A stretch of DNA of 64,000 nucleotides from positions 744,001-808,000 of the forward strand of contig NW_027469123.1 of assembly GCF_051020765.1 (NCBI RefSeq), written 5' to 3'. The stretch is from Lasioglossum baleicum (Eukaryota > Arthropoda > Insecta > Hymenoptera > Halictidae). The position numbers and the translations under genes were made by a program. Under the pieces are notes generated by a model, which did not search any database, was not told the origin of the DNA, and worked only from the letters and a program-made list of their open reading frames with translations. Positions 46,478 through 56,475 of the stretch are shown here, one piece after another (the stretch's first letter is position 1; every line of letters starts with the position of its first letter).

Positions 46478-47608
46478 TTATGATTCTTGATATTTATATC
46501 TCAAGCTTTGTCTTAATTTTCGTATTCTTTGAACATTATTAAGTGTTTCTTTACATTTGTATTTTTTATGTTTCCTCATTATTCTCATGTGGTTAATATT
46601 TTGTTGTAATTCATTCTTCTTATACACAAGATTCCTCCGCAACATCTTATTTCGTGCAATATTTTCAGCAAGTTCCCGGGACTTATATGCATCATTATGC
46701 CGTAGTATTTTATTTCGTGCAATATTTTCGGCAAGTTCTCGGGACTTATATGCATCATTATGCCGTAGTATTTTATTTCGTGCAATATTTTCGGCAAGTT
46801 CTCGGGACTTATATGCATCATTACGCCGTAGTATTTTATTTCGTGCAATATTTTCGGCAAGTTCTCGGGACTTATATGCATCATTATGCCGTAGTATTTT
46901 ATTTCGTGCAATATTTTCGGCAAGTTCTCGAGACTTGTATGCATCATTATGCCGTAGTATTTTATTTCGTGCAATATTTTCGGCAAGTTCTCGGGACTTA
47001 TATGCATCATTATGCCGTAGTATTTTATTTCTTGCAGAATTTTTGGCAAGTTCTCGGGACTTATATGCATCATTATGCCGTAGTATTTTATTTCTTGCAG
47101 AATTTTTGGCAATTTCTTTTGCAATGTAATTTATTCTTTGTCTCAATATCTTCATCCTACTTAGTGTTTTTCTATTTTCCAATTGTTTAAATTCTGGAAT
47201 TTCTCGTTTACGTTTAATTCGATTTAAATTTGTTTCATTCTCTTTGTTACGATAATCGTCATTTTCTCTTGTTCGTTTATTTCGATGTAGCCTCATTTCA
47301 TTTTCTTTTTTACGAAAATCGCCATTCAGTCGTTTCCGTTGCATTCGTTTGCGATTAGATTCAATGTATTTTTTTTTCTTCCAATCAATATTATCACGAT
47401 ATTTTTTTTTGTTTCGCATTCTATTTTTCTCATATTCATCATTTTTATTATATGTACTTTTAGACCGTAATTTTTGCACGGCCTGTCTTATTTGTGCATT
47501 CCGTTTTTCTTCTTTTTCGCTCTCATTGACAACATTATTATTACGGGAGAGATAATCATATTTTCGTTTTTTATTGATGGCTTTTCGTGATTGACGTTTT
47601 ACCTTCAT
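46478..47608 (-). CDS. Basic N-terminal part of the Helitron protein, 21-residue repeats
   Basis: 376 residues, very rich in Lys, Arg and Asn. From about residue 160 a 21-residue unit (core NDAYKSRELAENIARNK) is repeated about eight times, which is a 63-bp DNA repeat at 46640-47130. Insect Helitrons often begin with basic repeated modules before Rep. The frame ends with TAA at 46478-46480, and the next 25 codons to the Rep frame are open in the same frame, so both probably derive from one gene split by a single nonsense codon next to an A9 run. Open frames on the other strand are by-products of the 63-bp period. Confidence 0.8.
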   Translation of the reverse strand: MKVKRQSRKAINKKRKYDYLSRNNNVVNESEKEEKRNAQIRQAVQKLRSKSTYNKNDEYEKNRMRNKKKYRDNIDWKKKKYIESNRKRMQRKRLNGDFRKKENEMRLHRNKRTRENDDYRNKENETNLNRIKRKREIPEFKQLENRKTLSRMKILRQRINYIAKEIAKNSARNKILRHNDAYKSRELAKNSARNKILRHNDAYKSRELAENIARNKILRHNDAYKSRELAENIARNKILRHNDAYKSRELAENIARNKILRRNDAYKSRELAENIARNKILRHNDAYKSRELAENIARNKILRHNDAYKSRELAENIARNKMLRRNLVYKKNELQQNINHMRIMRKHKKYKCKETLNNVQRIRKLRQSLRYKYQES

Positions 47609-47651
47609 TTTCGTATTGTCGGAAAATTGTATACTATTTATTATTCAAAAG

Positions 47652-47990
47652 GTGTCGCCCCTGGCTGACAATTGTATTTTTTTCAAAAATGAGTGTCGCC
47701 CTTGGCTGACAATATAATATTTTATTTAGTACTTTGTGTCGCCTACGGCTGACAATTGTATGTAATTTATTTAGTACTTTGTGTCGCCTACGGCTGACAA
47801 TTGTATGTTATTTTTTAGTACTTTGTGTCGCCTACGGCTGACAATTGTATGTTATTTAGTACGTTGTGTCGCCTACGGCTGACAATTGTATGTTATTTAT
47901 TAGTACTTTGTGTCGCCTACGGCTGAAAATTGTATGTTATTTAGTACTTTGTGTCGCCTACGGCTGACAATTGTATGTTATTCAAAAATT
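47652..47990. repeat. Minisatellite, eight units of 41-45 bp, each with a hairpin core
   Basis: GTGTCGCC starts at 47652, 47693, 47736, 47781, 47825, 47866, 47910 and 47951. Each core has TGTC-GCC pairing with GGC-GACA around a 3-nt loop (TAC in most units, CCT and CTT in the first two). It lies upstream of the Helitron coding region. Confidence 0.9.
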
Positions 47991-48009
47991 TCTATTATAT
48001 ACAAATATA

Positions 48010-48420
48010 TGTGGGAATTGGAAGGTTTTGGTGGAAATCAAGTTCGCGTGTAAGGTAACGTAAAAGGAAATATACTTTATTTAAGAACAAACGATACTAA
48101 AAAAAAGAAGAAGTCCACTCGGTACTACGCTGTTCTACGCTGTGCTATTCGATCTACTCGCTCTGACTTCCAGAACCACTCTGCCTATTTTCCCTTCGTC
48201 AAGGGCTCTCGTCGCCAGTCGTTCTTTTACTTCTCCCCCGCGATCTATACCTGAGTAATAAACGTAACGGTTTTTCCGCGAAGGTTTGGAACTGTTTGGG
48301 ACACGGTTCTGCAGGCCATCGCCGCTCGCCTGCAAACCATCTGTGTCCCAAATGGTCAGGATACAGAATACTTAAAGCTAGACGCTCTTAGACCTAATGT
48401 TAATTTATTCGAACCCCACA
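48010..48420 (-). repeat. 3' LTR of the Gypsy element
   Basis: 411 bp, no difference seen from 53071-53481. Contains a strong stem-loop (48295-48352): a 10-bp stem TTTGGGACAC/GTGTCCCAAA, then GGTT/AACC and a 7-bp stem around an 11-nt loop. Confidence 0.97.
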
Positions 48421-48448
48421 CTCGGCCATCCTGCAAGTATATCTGACC

Positions 48449-51400
48449 TCAGATATCGTATTGTCCATCACAAGTCTCTTCAGTGTCACTGCACAGATCA
48501 TCACTGTCTTCACTCACCCATGGTTTAATATAATCTACGGCTGTAGATGTCTGACGTGGTCCTTCATGTTCACCGATTTTTGTTACAATGTAACGATTGT
48601 TCCGTAGCACTTTTGTTACCTCGTAGGGCCCGAAGTATTTTGATGCGAATTTTAGACCTGGACCCTGTTGGGTTCGTTTAATTGCGACCAGGTCGCCCTC
48701 TCGATATTTCCTACCCTCGGTTCTTTTTTTATTGAAAGACTTCCTATTCTCTTGCTGAATTTTGAGGATATTCTGCCGCGCCTCTTCCCGCAATTCGTCT
48801 CGATTTTCTAAAAATACATTTTCCCATTCGCACTCGAGCAATTCGACTATCCGAGGATCGTCCTGGAATCTAGGGTCTACCCCAAACAATACACGAAATG
48901 GTGTCATTCTTATGCTTCGACTAGGGGTTGTATTAAAACATCTCTGACATCGGTCCAAGTATTTGTACCATTCATCAGCTTTCGGTGCTGATAGTTTTGC
49001 TAATAACGGTATGAGCGTACGGTTTACCCTCTCTACTTGACCGTTGGCCCGCGGCGTGCCTGTAGTGGTCAATACGTGTTCTATACGCTCGTTTTTACAA
49101 TAATCCTCAAACGCAATCGATGTGAACGCGGCGCCTCTATCCGATATAATTCTTCGAGGATTTCCAACAAGAATTGCTTGTTTTGTTAAATGACTTATAA
49201 CTTCCGCCGCATTACAACTTTTCGTGGCGTAAAGCCACACGAACTTTGAAAACGCATCTATAACAACGAAAATGTAGTGATATTTTTTCTTCGTCGACGG
49301 GAGCGGCCCTAAATGATCCACATGGAAAGTATCTAACGGTACTTCGCCTTTGTTTATCGCAAACAAAAATCCTTCCTGCCTACCTTGCTTTCTTTCTGCA
49401 AGTATACAATCAACGCAGTTCCTCAGTACCTTGTCTATTTTCTCCCTCATATTCCGAAACCAATAGTCCTTTTTCAACAATGCCTCGGTTTTTCCGGACG
49501 CGAAGTGACCGTTTTCATGGGCGCGTTTTATTATTTGGGTCCGCATTGACTTTGGCACTAAAAGGCGTATGTCCCCTCCGATTTCTTTAAATAAGATGCC
49601 ACCCCTTATCGTAAAACCCTCGGCCTGTCCTGACTCTACCAATTCAAACATTTTTTGGATACCTGGATCCTTCTGTTGTGCTTTTCTTAGCCTGGTAAGT
49701 ATGCTGTTTTCGCTCTCGCCCACCAGCATGCACGACGGAAGCGGGTTTCGGCTCAAGGCATCCACATGCATAAGGTTTTTACCTGGACGATGTTCTATGG
49801 TATACTGAAACTCCTCCAGTAACAATGCCCATCGCGCGACACGGACGCACAGATCCTTCTTTCGCATTGTTAAGGCGAACGCTCGGCAATCGGTAATTAT
49901 TTTAAAAGGTATCCCTAACAGGTAGACGCGGAATTTGTTTAGGGATTTTATGATTGCCAGAACTTCCAACTCGTAACTCGCATAACGCTCTTCCGCTGGA
50001 GTTGTTTTTCCGCTCGCAAAATATATTGGGTGTAACCTACCATCGCAATCATTTTTTTGAAATAATATTGCTCCATATCCTATTTTAGATGCGTCCGTAT
50101 GCAATTCCGTTTCTGCGCCGATTTTATATAATTTCAATACCGGTTTACTAGCTAAGGTGATTTTTAACTCCTCGAACGCATGCTCTTCTTCACTACCGAA
50201 TTGGAATTTCGCATTTGATTTTAATAGGTTGGAAAGTGGTCGCGCTATCAGTGAGTAATGCGGTATGAATTTTCTAAAATAGCCCGTAAGTCCTAGAAAA
50301 CTCTGAATTTGCTTAAAATTCCTTGGTTTCGGGAATCGCGCCACTGCTTCGGTTTTATGTTCCGAAGGACGAACCGTACCGTCCTTTACAATATGACCTA
50401 GGTACTCTACCTGAGATTGTAAGAATTTGCATTTGTCCCAGTTAATTAATAGTCCTGCCTCGCTCGCAATATCCAACACGATTTTTAAATTGTTTAATCC
50501 ACTCTCGTAGTCTATGGATGGAACAATTATATCGTCTATATAGATTAATACTACTTTCTTCGCAATTAATTCCTTAAATACCGAGTTAATAAATCTTTGA
50601 AACACCGATGGCGAGTTACAAAGGCCGAATGGGACCTTCAAGAACTCGTACTGCCCGTCGGGCACAATGAAGGACGTGTATTTACGACTATCCCTATTCA
50701 CTTTGACGTGGAAAAACCCGTTTTTAAGGTCGAGTGTACTATATACTTTTGCGCTTTGTAGTAGGTCCAATTGATTTTCTATGAGGGGAAGCGGGTATCG
50801 GTCCTTAACAATTTTTCTATTTAACAGACGGTAATCGACGCAAAGTCTCGTAGCCCCATTCTTTTTTTTTACTAACACTACCGGGCTAGCGTACTCAGAA
50901 AGCGAATGTTGAACGATTCCATCGCGTAACCATTCATTTATCTGCGCATTAACGGTATCCCTTTCCGACGGAGCTAGTCTTCTCGCGCGTTGGAATACTG
51001 GCTCATCATCTTTCAATATGATCGTCATTTTTATATCGGTCTCGCGCGTCGCAATAGGATCATAAGTATCGATCATTTCAGTTAAAGTTTGTCTACGTTT
51101 AGCGTCTGCGATGTAAGAAATATCTACCCCATTAACCTCGTGCTCTAAGTTAATATCGGAAATGTGTGGAATGTTACTCTTTTCTATTTTGCGAACAATT
51201 ATCTCCCCTTGTTTAACGGTCAATTCTACCGCGTCTAAAAAGTCCGTTCCCATCAGGAATCCGTGGGCCATTAACCGATCCGGTATTACGCGAATTATTA
51301 TCGGGTAGGTATCCCCGTCTATTCGCGCTTCGGTACTAAATTCGCCGACCGCTTTATTCGTGTTCGAGCCTATGCCGCGAAAATAAACGTCGCTATCCCT

Positions 51401-52909
51401 CAACGCAGGTACCCTAGGTTTAAGCTTATTATATTGATCGTACCGCATTAAACATAAATCGCTGCCTGTGTCGATCAAGGCACTTACCTCACGCTCGCAA
51501 ATAAATACGCTTTTATAATACTTATTTCGCGGTATCTGTCGCACGGCCAGGCTTTCTTCGGTTGCCGGTGTTTTCTTTGTCGGACAGTTTGCCGCAACGT
51601 GCCCAAATTCTCTGCACTCGAAACACTTTGACCCTTTGCTTCTCAATGGACAATCGTAGAAATAATGATCGCGACCTCCGCAATTGTAACACCTTCCTGG
51701 CGCTGTATCCCGCGCTGCTTGTCGCTGGTATTGTTCGTTACGTCGCTGCATCCCATCGTCCCGTCGCTGTACCACGTGAGCCCGTCGTTGACCGTCGTCG
51801 TCGCGTCGCTGAATCCCGTCATCTCGCCGTCGGGGCGCGTTGTCTTGTCGTTGGATCTCATCCCATCGGCGGGGTCCAGATACCGCTCTCCACGCTGCTG
51901 CACCTCCACGTTGCACCCCACTGTCGGGCCGCTGCGTTCCAATTTCGGCGCGTTGTATTCCAGTATTTCTTCGCCAATTCTGCTCTGGTACATCCACATT
52001 GTACCTCGTACCTCTGTATGTATTAGGGGGCAAAACCACTCCCTTAAACGCCTCCAATAGCGACGCCTGCGATTTAAACTTCTGCAGTTTCGCATGATTT
52101 CTCAGCGGGTGATCCGGTATTCCGTCGATTAAGTATTCGATGAATTCTTCCTCATCAATTCGAATGCGGTTTGCCAGAATTATTTTCCGGTGGAAATACT
52201 CCGCAAACGTCTCCTCCTTTTTCCATATCCGATTCTCGAATTCCCTGCGTGCCGCTATTCGGTTCTGCCTGTCACCGAAAATGTCCTTCAGTGCCTTCAC
52301 AAGGTCGTCAGCAGTCATTCCGACGTGCTCTGGCTTCGAATAAAACCATTCAAGAGCCTGATTTTTCAGCCGTGATACCGCTAATAATTTTGTTGTGTTG
52401 TCGTCTAGGCCGTACGTTGCTCGTAGTAGTGTCAACTGTCTCTCCCAAGCGTCGAAAGTTTCGCCGTTTCCGTCGAAATAGTTCAGCATCGCTTTCATTG
52501 CTTCGTTCACTATTACCGGACCATGCCGACCTGGATACATTGCTGCATTTCGTGATGTGGATGGTTCCTCAATGTTCAGTCTCTGCATTTCGCGGATCAT
52601 CTCTACCTCTCGTTTCAGCAACTGTATCTCGCGCTCCGCAAGCAGTGCCCCGCGCTCCGCAAGTTCTTTCTCTTTCTTAAGAACTTCCATTTCTTTGATG
52701 TCTCTTGCTGGTGACCCCGGATCATCCTTCGCGATATCGTTGTTATATTCGTCTATCCACGAGCCTGACGGATCGTCCTCCATAAGCCTGTTAATTAACT
52801 CTTGTTTTACACCGATCGTGCTCAAGCCTCTCGCTTTCAAAATGTCTTTCAATTGCGTCACTTTGAATTCACTTGGCGCGGTATTCATCGCGTTACGTGC
52901 ACTGTACAC
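48449..52909 (-). CDS. Ty3/Gypsy Gag-Pol polyprotein with N-terminal SAP-like domain
   Basis: One frame of 1486 residues. Residues about 14-45 match the SAP pattern (VTQLKDILKARGL...ELINRL), a DNA-binding helix pair not usual in Gag. A charged coiled-coil-like stretch follows (about 70-115), then capsid (Retrotrans_gag-like, about 130-310), an Arg/Asp/Gln-rich repeat region (about 320-400) and two CCHC knuckles (407-420, 429-442). Protease has DTG with Asp480. Reverse transcriptase carries YIDD at 790-793, followed by RNase H. Integrase has an HHCC domain and the triad Asp1198, Asp1257 and Glu1293 with exact D35E spacing. No frameshift separates gag and pol. It probably supports its own transposition. 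Confidence 0.95.
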   Translation of the reverse strand: MYSARNAMNTAPSEFKVTQLKDILKARGLSTIGVKQELINRLMEDDPSGSWIDEYNNDIAKDDPGSPARDIKEMEVLKKEKELAERGALLAEREIQLLKREVEMIREMQRLNIEEPSTSRNAAMYPGRHGPVIVNEAMKAMLNYFDGNGETFDAWERQLTLLRATYGLDDNTTKLLAVSRLKNQALEWFYSKPEHVGMTADDLVKALKDIFGDRQNRIAARREFENRIWKKEETFAEYFHRKIILANRIRIDEEEFIEYLIDGIPDHPLRNHAKLQKFKSQASLLEAFKGVVLPPNTYRGTRYNVDVPEQNWRRNTGIQRAEIGTQRPDSGVQRGGAAAWRAVSGPRRWDEIQRQDNAPRRRDDGIQRRDDDGQRRAHVVQRRDDGMQRRNEQYQRQAARDTAPGRCYNCGGRDHYFYDCPLRSKGSKCFECREFGHVAANCPTKKTPATEESLAVRQIPRNKYYKSVFICEREVSALIDTGSDLCLMRYDQYNKLKPRVPALRDSDVYFRGIGSNTNKAVGEFSTEARIDGDTYPIIIRVIPDRLMAHGFLMGTDFLDAVELTVKQGEIIVRKIEKSNIPHISDINLEHEVNGVDISYIADAKRRQTLTEMIDTYDPIATRETDIKMTIILKDDEPVFQRARRLAPSERDTVNAQINEWLRDGIVQHSLSEYASPVVLVKKKNGATRLCVDYRLLNRKIVKDRYPLPLIENQLDLLQSAKVYSTLDLKNGFFHVKVNRDSRKYTSFIVPDGQYEFLKVPFGLCNSPSVFQRFINSVFKELIAKKVVLIYIDDIIVPSIDYESGLNNLKIVLDIASEAGLLINWDKCKFLQSQVEYLGHIVKDGTVRPSEHKTEAVARFPKPRNFKQIQSFLGLTGYFRKFIPHYSLIARPLSNLLKSNAKFQFGSEEEHAFEELKITLASKPVLKLYKIGAETELHTDASKIGYGAILFQKNDCDGRLHPIYFASGKTTPAEERYASYELEVLAIIKSLNKFRVYLLGIPFKIITDCRAFALTMRKKDLCVRVARWALLLEEFQYTIEHRPGKNLMHVDALSRNPLPSCMLVGESENSILTRLRKAQQKDPGIQKMFELVESGQAEGFTIRGGILFKEIGGDIRLLVPKSMRTQIIKRAHENGHFASGKTEALLKKDYWFRNMREKIDKVLRNCVDCILAERKQGRQEGFLFAINKGEVPLDTFHVDHLGPLPSTKKKYHYIFVVIDAFSKFVWLYATKSCNAAEVISHLTKQAILVGNPRRIISDRGAAFTSIAFEDYCKNERIEHVLTTTGTPRANGQVERVNRTLIPLLAKLSAPKADEWYKYLDRCQRCFNTTPSRSIRMTPFRVLFGVDPRFQDDPRIVELLECEWENVFLENRDELREEARQNILKIQQENRKSFNKKRTEGRKYREGDLVAIKRTQQGPGLKFASKYFGPYEVTKVLRNNRYIVTKIGEHEGPRQTSTAVDYIKPWVSEDSDDLCSDTEETCDGQYDI

Positions 52910-53046
52910 TTGATTTCACGACTTTGCACTTCGCAAGTTTTTACGCTCCGCAGTTTTTTTTTTTTTTAATAGTCCACACGATTGTTCAGTTCTTATATGT
53001 ATATCTCACTTTCACACTTGCACTACTTGATTTCACTGCTCACTCA

Positions 53047-53064
53047 ATCCCGGACGAGCCCCCA
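53047..53064 (-). other. Primer binding site, tRNA-Pro
   Basis: On the element strand it reads TGGGGGCTCGTCCGGGAT, the 18-nt complement of the tRNA-Pro 3' end also used by murine leukaemia virus. Six bases separate it from the 5' LTR. Confidence 0.9.
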
Positions 53065-53070
53065 AATGAT

Positions 53071-53481
53071 TGTGGGAATTGGAAGGTTTTGGTGGAAATC
53101 AAGTTCGCGTGTAAGGTAACGTAAAAGGAAATATACTTTATTTAAGAACAAACGATACTAAAAAAAAGAAGAAGTCCACTCGGTACTACGCTGTTCTACG
53201 CTGTGCTATTCGATCTACTCGCTCTGACTTCCAGAACCACTCTGCCTATTTTCCCTTCGTCAAGGGCTCTCGTCGCCAGTCGTTCTTTTACTTCTCCCCC
53301 GCGATCTATACCTGAGTAATAAACGTAACGGTTTTTCCGCGAAGGTTTGGAACTGTTTGGGACACGGTTCTGCAGGCCATCGCCGCTCGCCTGCAAACCA
53401 TCTGTGTCCCAAATGGTCAGGATACAGAATACTTAAAGCTAGACGCTCTTAGACCTAATGTTAATTTATTCGAACCCCACA
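53071..53481 (-). repeat. 5' LTR of the Gypsy element
   Basis: 411 bp, ends TGTGGG and CCCACA, followed by the target duplication TATA at 53482. Confidence 0.97.
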
Positions 53482-54009
53482 TATATATAATAATAATATA
53501 AATGTATGTATATAATAGACAATATAAATGTGTGTATATTATATATAATATAATCCTATGTCATTTTATATACATATATATACAAAAAGTAATAAGGAGT
53601 AATGCTTAACAAAAAAAAAAAATTAAATTACAGTAACTTTCCTATGAATCGGGAAGTTAAAAATAATTTGTATATAAACAGACAAAATTCTTACCTGTTT
53701 CAATATGAAAAGAAACTCATAAGTTATATTCACCCTATACGAAGTGATCACCATGAGTGTCACAGTAGAACTGATAATGAAAATATTTACAGTGAATTCC
53801 TCTCTCTCTCACTCATCCACATCCACACTCAAATATATTTCGTCGTTTGTTTTCTGTAATTGGTTAGAACGTACCAGGTACAGTATGTGAGACGAAGGTG
53901 AGACGTTCAGGGGCAAGGAAAGAAGTACTGCTACCATAAACGAGCGCAGGGCCGCCGCGTGCGGTTGTGCATGTTGTGCGCCGCACACGGGCGCTTCATC
54001 GAAGGTGCG
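53482..54009. other. TA-rich microsatellite and flanking DNA, no gene
   Basis: 53482-53585 is an irregular TA/TATG microsatellite. 53635-53658 carries a variant of the hairpin found in the Helitron copies (AACTTTCC/GGGAAGTT, keeping pairing through a G-T pair). The rest shows no coding signal. Confidence 0.5.
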
Positions 54010-54724
54010 CACAGTGGGTAATTTGGACCAAACTCGATTAAAAATCAAAGAACTTTCGATAGAAATGAGGTGGAGCGATGAAATTTTTTTTAAATTAAAG
54101 CTGAAACTTTACAGAATATTGGGAAAATAGGGAGATTACGGTACGAACGTTTAATGACCTTGGAAAAATTCGTTAAACATGTAGAATTTCAAGAAAATGT
54201 GGTTTCTTCAGTACCACGCGCGGAAGAAATTTTTTTTAACATGCTATATATCATTTCCCATAAATTTTTCACGATGATTTCAAATCCGGTCTCAAAATTT
54301 GTCTACGACCTCTGGTTTTTTCAAGAAATCGAATTCTGTGACAAGAAAAAATTGAAGAAATCATTTTTTCGTTGAAATGATTTTATGACACACTAATTTC
54401 AAGGTACATCGTATTCAACGGTCGTAGACAAATTTTCAGATCAGATTTGAAATCAGCGTGAAATAATCAACGGGAAATGATATACAGCATGTTAAAACAA
54501 TTTTTTCCCGCGCGTGGCTCTTGAGAAACCACATTTTCTTTACATTCTACACGTTTAGCGGATTTTTTAAAGGTCAATAAACGTTTGTACCGTAATCTCC
54601 CTATTTTTCCCATATTCTGTAAAGTTTCATCTTTAATTTTAAAAAAATTTCATCCGTCTACCTCATTTCTACCGAAAGTTCTTATATTTTTTTGAATCGA
54701 GTTTGGTCCAAATTGCCCACTGTG
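54010..54724. mobile_element. Foldback MITE, 715 bp, arms of about 300 bp
   Basis: CACAGTGGGTAATTTGGACC begins the left arm (54010) and its near complement ends the right arm (54724). Arms run to about 54310 and from about 54420, with many differences, so the element is old. No clear target duplication. Confidence 0.8.
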
Positions 54725-54905
54725 GGACTCCGCAACATGAACGGGCAAAGACGCGCAGCCCTGGCTACCGTAAACAGAATTGCTAAAAAAAAAGGAAGAT
54801 CATTCAAATAATTTTCAAGTTCGAAGGGCGCACTAAATTTCTTTTGCACACGGGCGACTCATACCCACGCGGCGGCCCTGAACGAGCGCGTAACACACAC
54901 ATATA

Positions 54906-55271
54906 CAGGGTGTCCCAAACTAAGTGTAAGTCTCGGAAATGGGAGGTTCCTGAGACCATTCTAAGAGACATTTTCCTTTGCACCAATGTCAACTGCGGCT
55001 TTGTTTAGGAGTTATTAACGAAAAACACGGACCAATCAGAGCGCGCCCTGGCCCGGCGCGCCAAGCCGCGCCGGCTAGCGTGTGTCGCGGTACGCCGTGA
55101 CATCGCATCGTGACGGCGCGGCGGCCCAGGGCGCGCTCTGATTGGTCCGTGTTTTTCGTTAATAACTCCTAAACAAAGCCGCAGTTGACATTGGTGCAAA
55201 GGGAAATGTCTCTTAGAATGGTCTCAGGAAACTCCCATTTCCGGGACTTACACTTAGTTTGGGACACCTTG
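54906..55271. mobile_element. Palindromic MITE with CAGGGTGTCCC ends, TA-flanked
   Basis: The ends CAGGGTGTCCCAAACTAAGT and its near complement flank about 165-bp arms and a GC-rich centre. TA lies on both sides (54904-54905, 55272-55273), as in Tc1/mariner insertions. No coding capacity. Confidence 0.8.
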
Positions 55272-55290
55272 TATATTATATGAACGTATA

Positions 55291-55500
55291 CAGGGTGTCC
55301 CAAAATTTGTGAAAATCCCGAAAGGGGGTGGTCCCTGAGACCATTCTAAGAGACATTTTCCTTTGCACCAATGTCAACTGCGGCTTTGTTTAGGAGTTAT
55401 TAACGAAAAACACGGACCAATCAGAGCGCGTCCTGGCCCGCCGCGCCGCGCCGCGCCGGCAAGCGAGTGTCGGTGGTACGCCGTGACATCGCAACGAACA
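55291..55500. repeat. Half copy of the CAGGGTGTCCC MITE
   Basis: It repeats the left arm of 54906-55271 after a diverged end and breaks off near 55495 with no right arm. Confidence 0.75.
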
Positions 55501-56030
55501 AGAGTTTCTCGATAATGTGAATCCTCTCCGATTTCGATGAGCTTTGGATACGTTGTCCAGACCATGATTCTGAACAACATTTCTCTTTAGACTTTTTGGC
55601 GATCGGCTTTAGTTTACGAGATAATCGTAAAAAAAGAGAAGAAGCAGAAACTGATTGAATTAAAAACTCACGTATTCAGCCGTAAATCCATTTGCTGCTT
55701 CGAAATGTGTGTCACTGGGTCACTCGGTGACGAACTGCACAGATGTCTTCAGGTACACGGCAGTACCGAAAGCCAAGGGACGTACGGCCATGTTGACGAA
55801 CTGCACAGCCGGTGGTAGAAGGCCTAAGGGATGTGCGGTCAAGTCGACGATCCAGAATTTAACTTTCACTTTCGAATCGATAAATAATTCGTATGTTTAT
55901 TTTACACAGATGCCTTGAAATTTTTCCACACTCACAATCACTGTTCACATTTGTCAACACATAGTTATGCACTAATAATAATTGCCATATCCCTTGTACT
56001 GCTGCACAAATCACAACAATCAGGTAATGC
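55501..56030. other. Non-coding stretch, no gene recognised
   Basis: A loose duplication (GACGAACTGCACAG at 55729 and 55796) is the only structure seen. The short frames do not resemble known proteins. Confidence 0.35.
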
Positions 56031-56243
56031 AATCACTAGACTGCGGATTTCATGCATTTGTAGCAAACATGAGTAGGTGCATTTTAATACAGTAGAGAGA
56101 TTAAAATAATTTCAAAACACCAATGTATTATTTTCAAATTCTTAAAATGATCACAGTAAGAATCAAATATCTGTCTGGCTCCTGTCCCTTGTAATAGCGG
56201 CAGCCAACATTCATTTTGCATAAAGATTCGCAGTCTAGTGATT
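56031..56243. mobile_element. MITE, 213 bp, CTAGACTGCGGAT ends
   Basis: Inverted ends AATCACTAGACTGCGGAT and its near complement (56217-56243). Related to 14288-14497 and to one end near 41250-41285. Target duplication unclear. Confidence 0.65.
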
Positions 56244-56475
56244 AGTTTAAATATCACAGTAAAAAAAACAGCTAATACATAGCAACCGTTAGCTTTGAAT
56301 TTACAAGTCTTTGGAGATGTTCTCTCTACCGCGGCTCGAACGACACTGATTTTCCGCAAGATTTTTCTAAAGAATTTAGGAAGGGCATTTAGAGTGTCGA
56401 AATTCGAAATGCACGCTGTAGCACGAGAACGACGGGACGGTTGGACGAAAAACAGGATACGAGAAGGACGTTGCA

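Larger units (their letters stand above)
42465..47995 (-). mobile_element. Helitron, copy C, with Rep but without helicase core
   Basis: The 3' end is CTAG followed by T (42465-42468), inserted at an A/T dinucleotide in a W repeat. Moving 5' on the minus strand come the helicase C-terminal remnant, the AACTTCCC/GGGAAGTT hairpin, the Rep frame, the basic N-terminal frame and a 41-45-bp minisatellite. Helicase motifs I to IV are absent. The 5' terminus was not found; a Gypsy element is inserted at 48010 and the Helitron may continue beyond 53481. Confidence 0.8.
48010..53481 (-). mobile_element. Complete Ty3/Gypsy retrotransposon, TSD TATA
   Basis: 5472 bp with two 411-bp LTRs that look identical (ends TGTGGG/CCCACA), a 4-bp duplication TATA (48006-48009 and 53482-53485), a tRNA-Pro primer site and one uninterrupted gag-pol frame. 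All features of a recently transposed, possibly active element. No envelope gene. The target is TA-rich DNA next to the Helitron. Confidence 0.97.

Noticed and set aside
46557..47190. Plus-strand frames of 178-190 codons with repeats
   Set aside because: They arise from the 63-bp period of the Helitron coding repeat on the other strand.
51562..52097. Overlapping frames on both strands of the Gypsy gag region
   Set aside because: By-products of the Arg/Asp-rich low-complexity segment of Gag.
53482..53660. 5' end of the Helitron beyond the Gypsy insertion
   Set aside because: The W sequence expected after the Helitron 5' end (TTAATTTAATATTCAGC) does not occur in the rest of the window, so no boundary could be supported.
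54010..54724. hAT assignment for the foldback element
   Set aside because: The CAGTGGG-type ends fit, but no 8-bp duplication could be found at either possible boundary.
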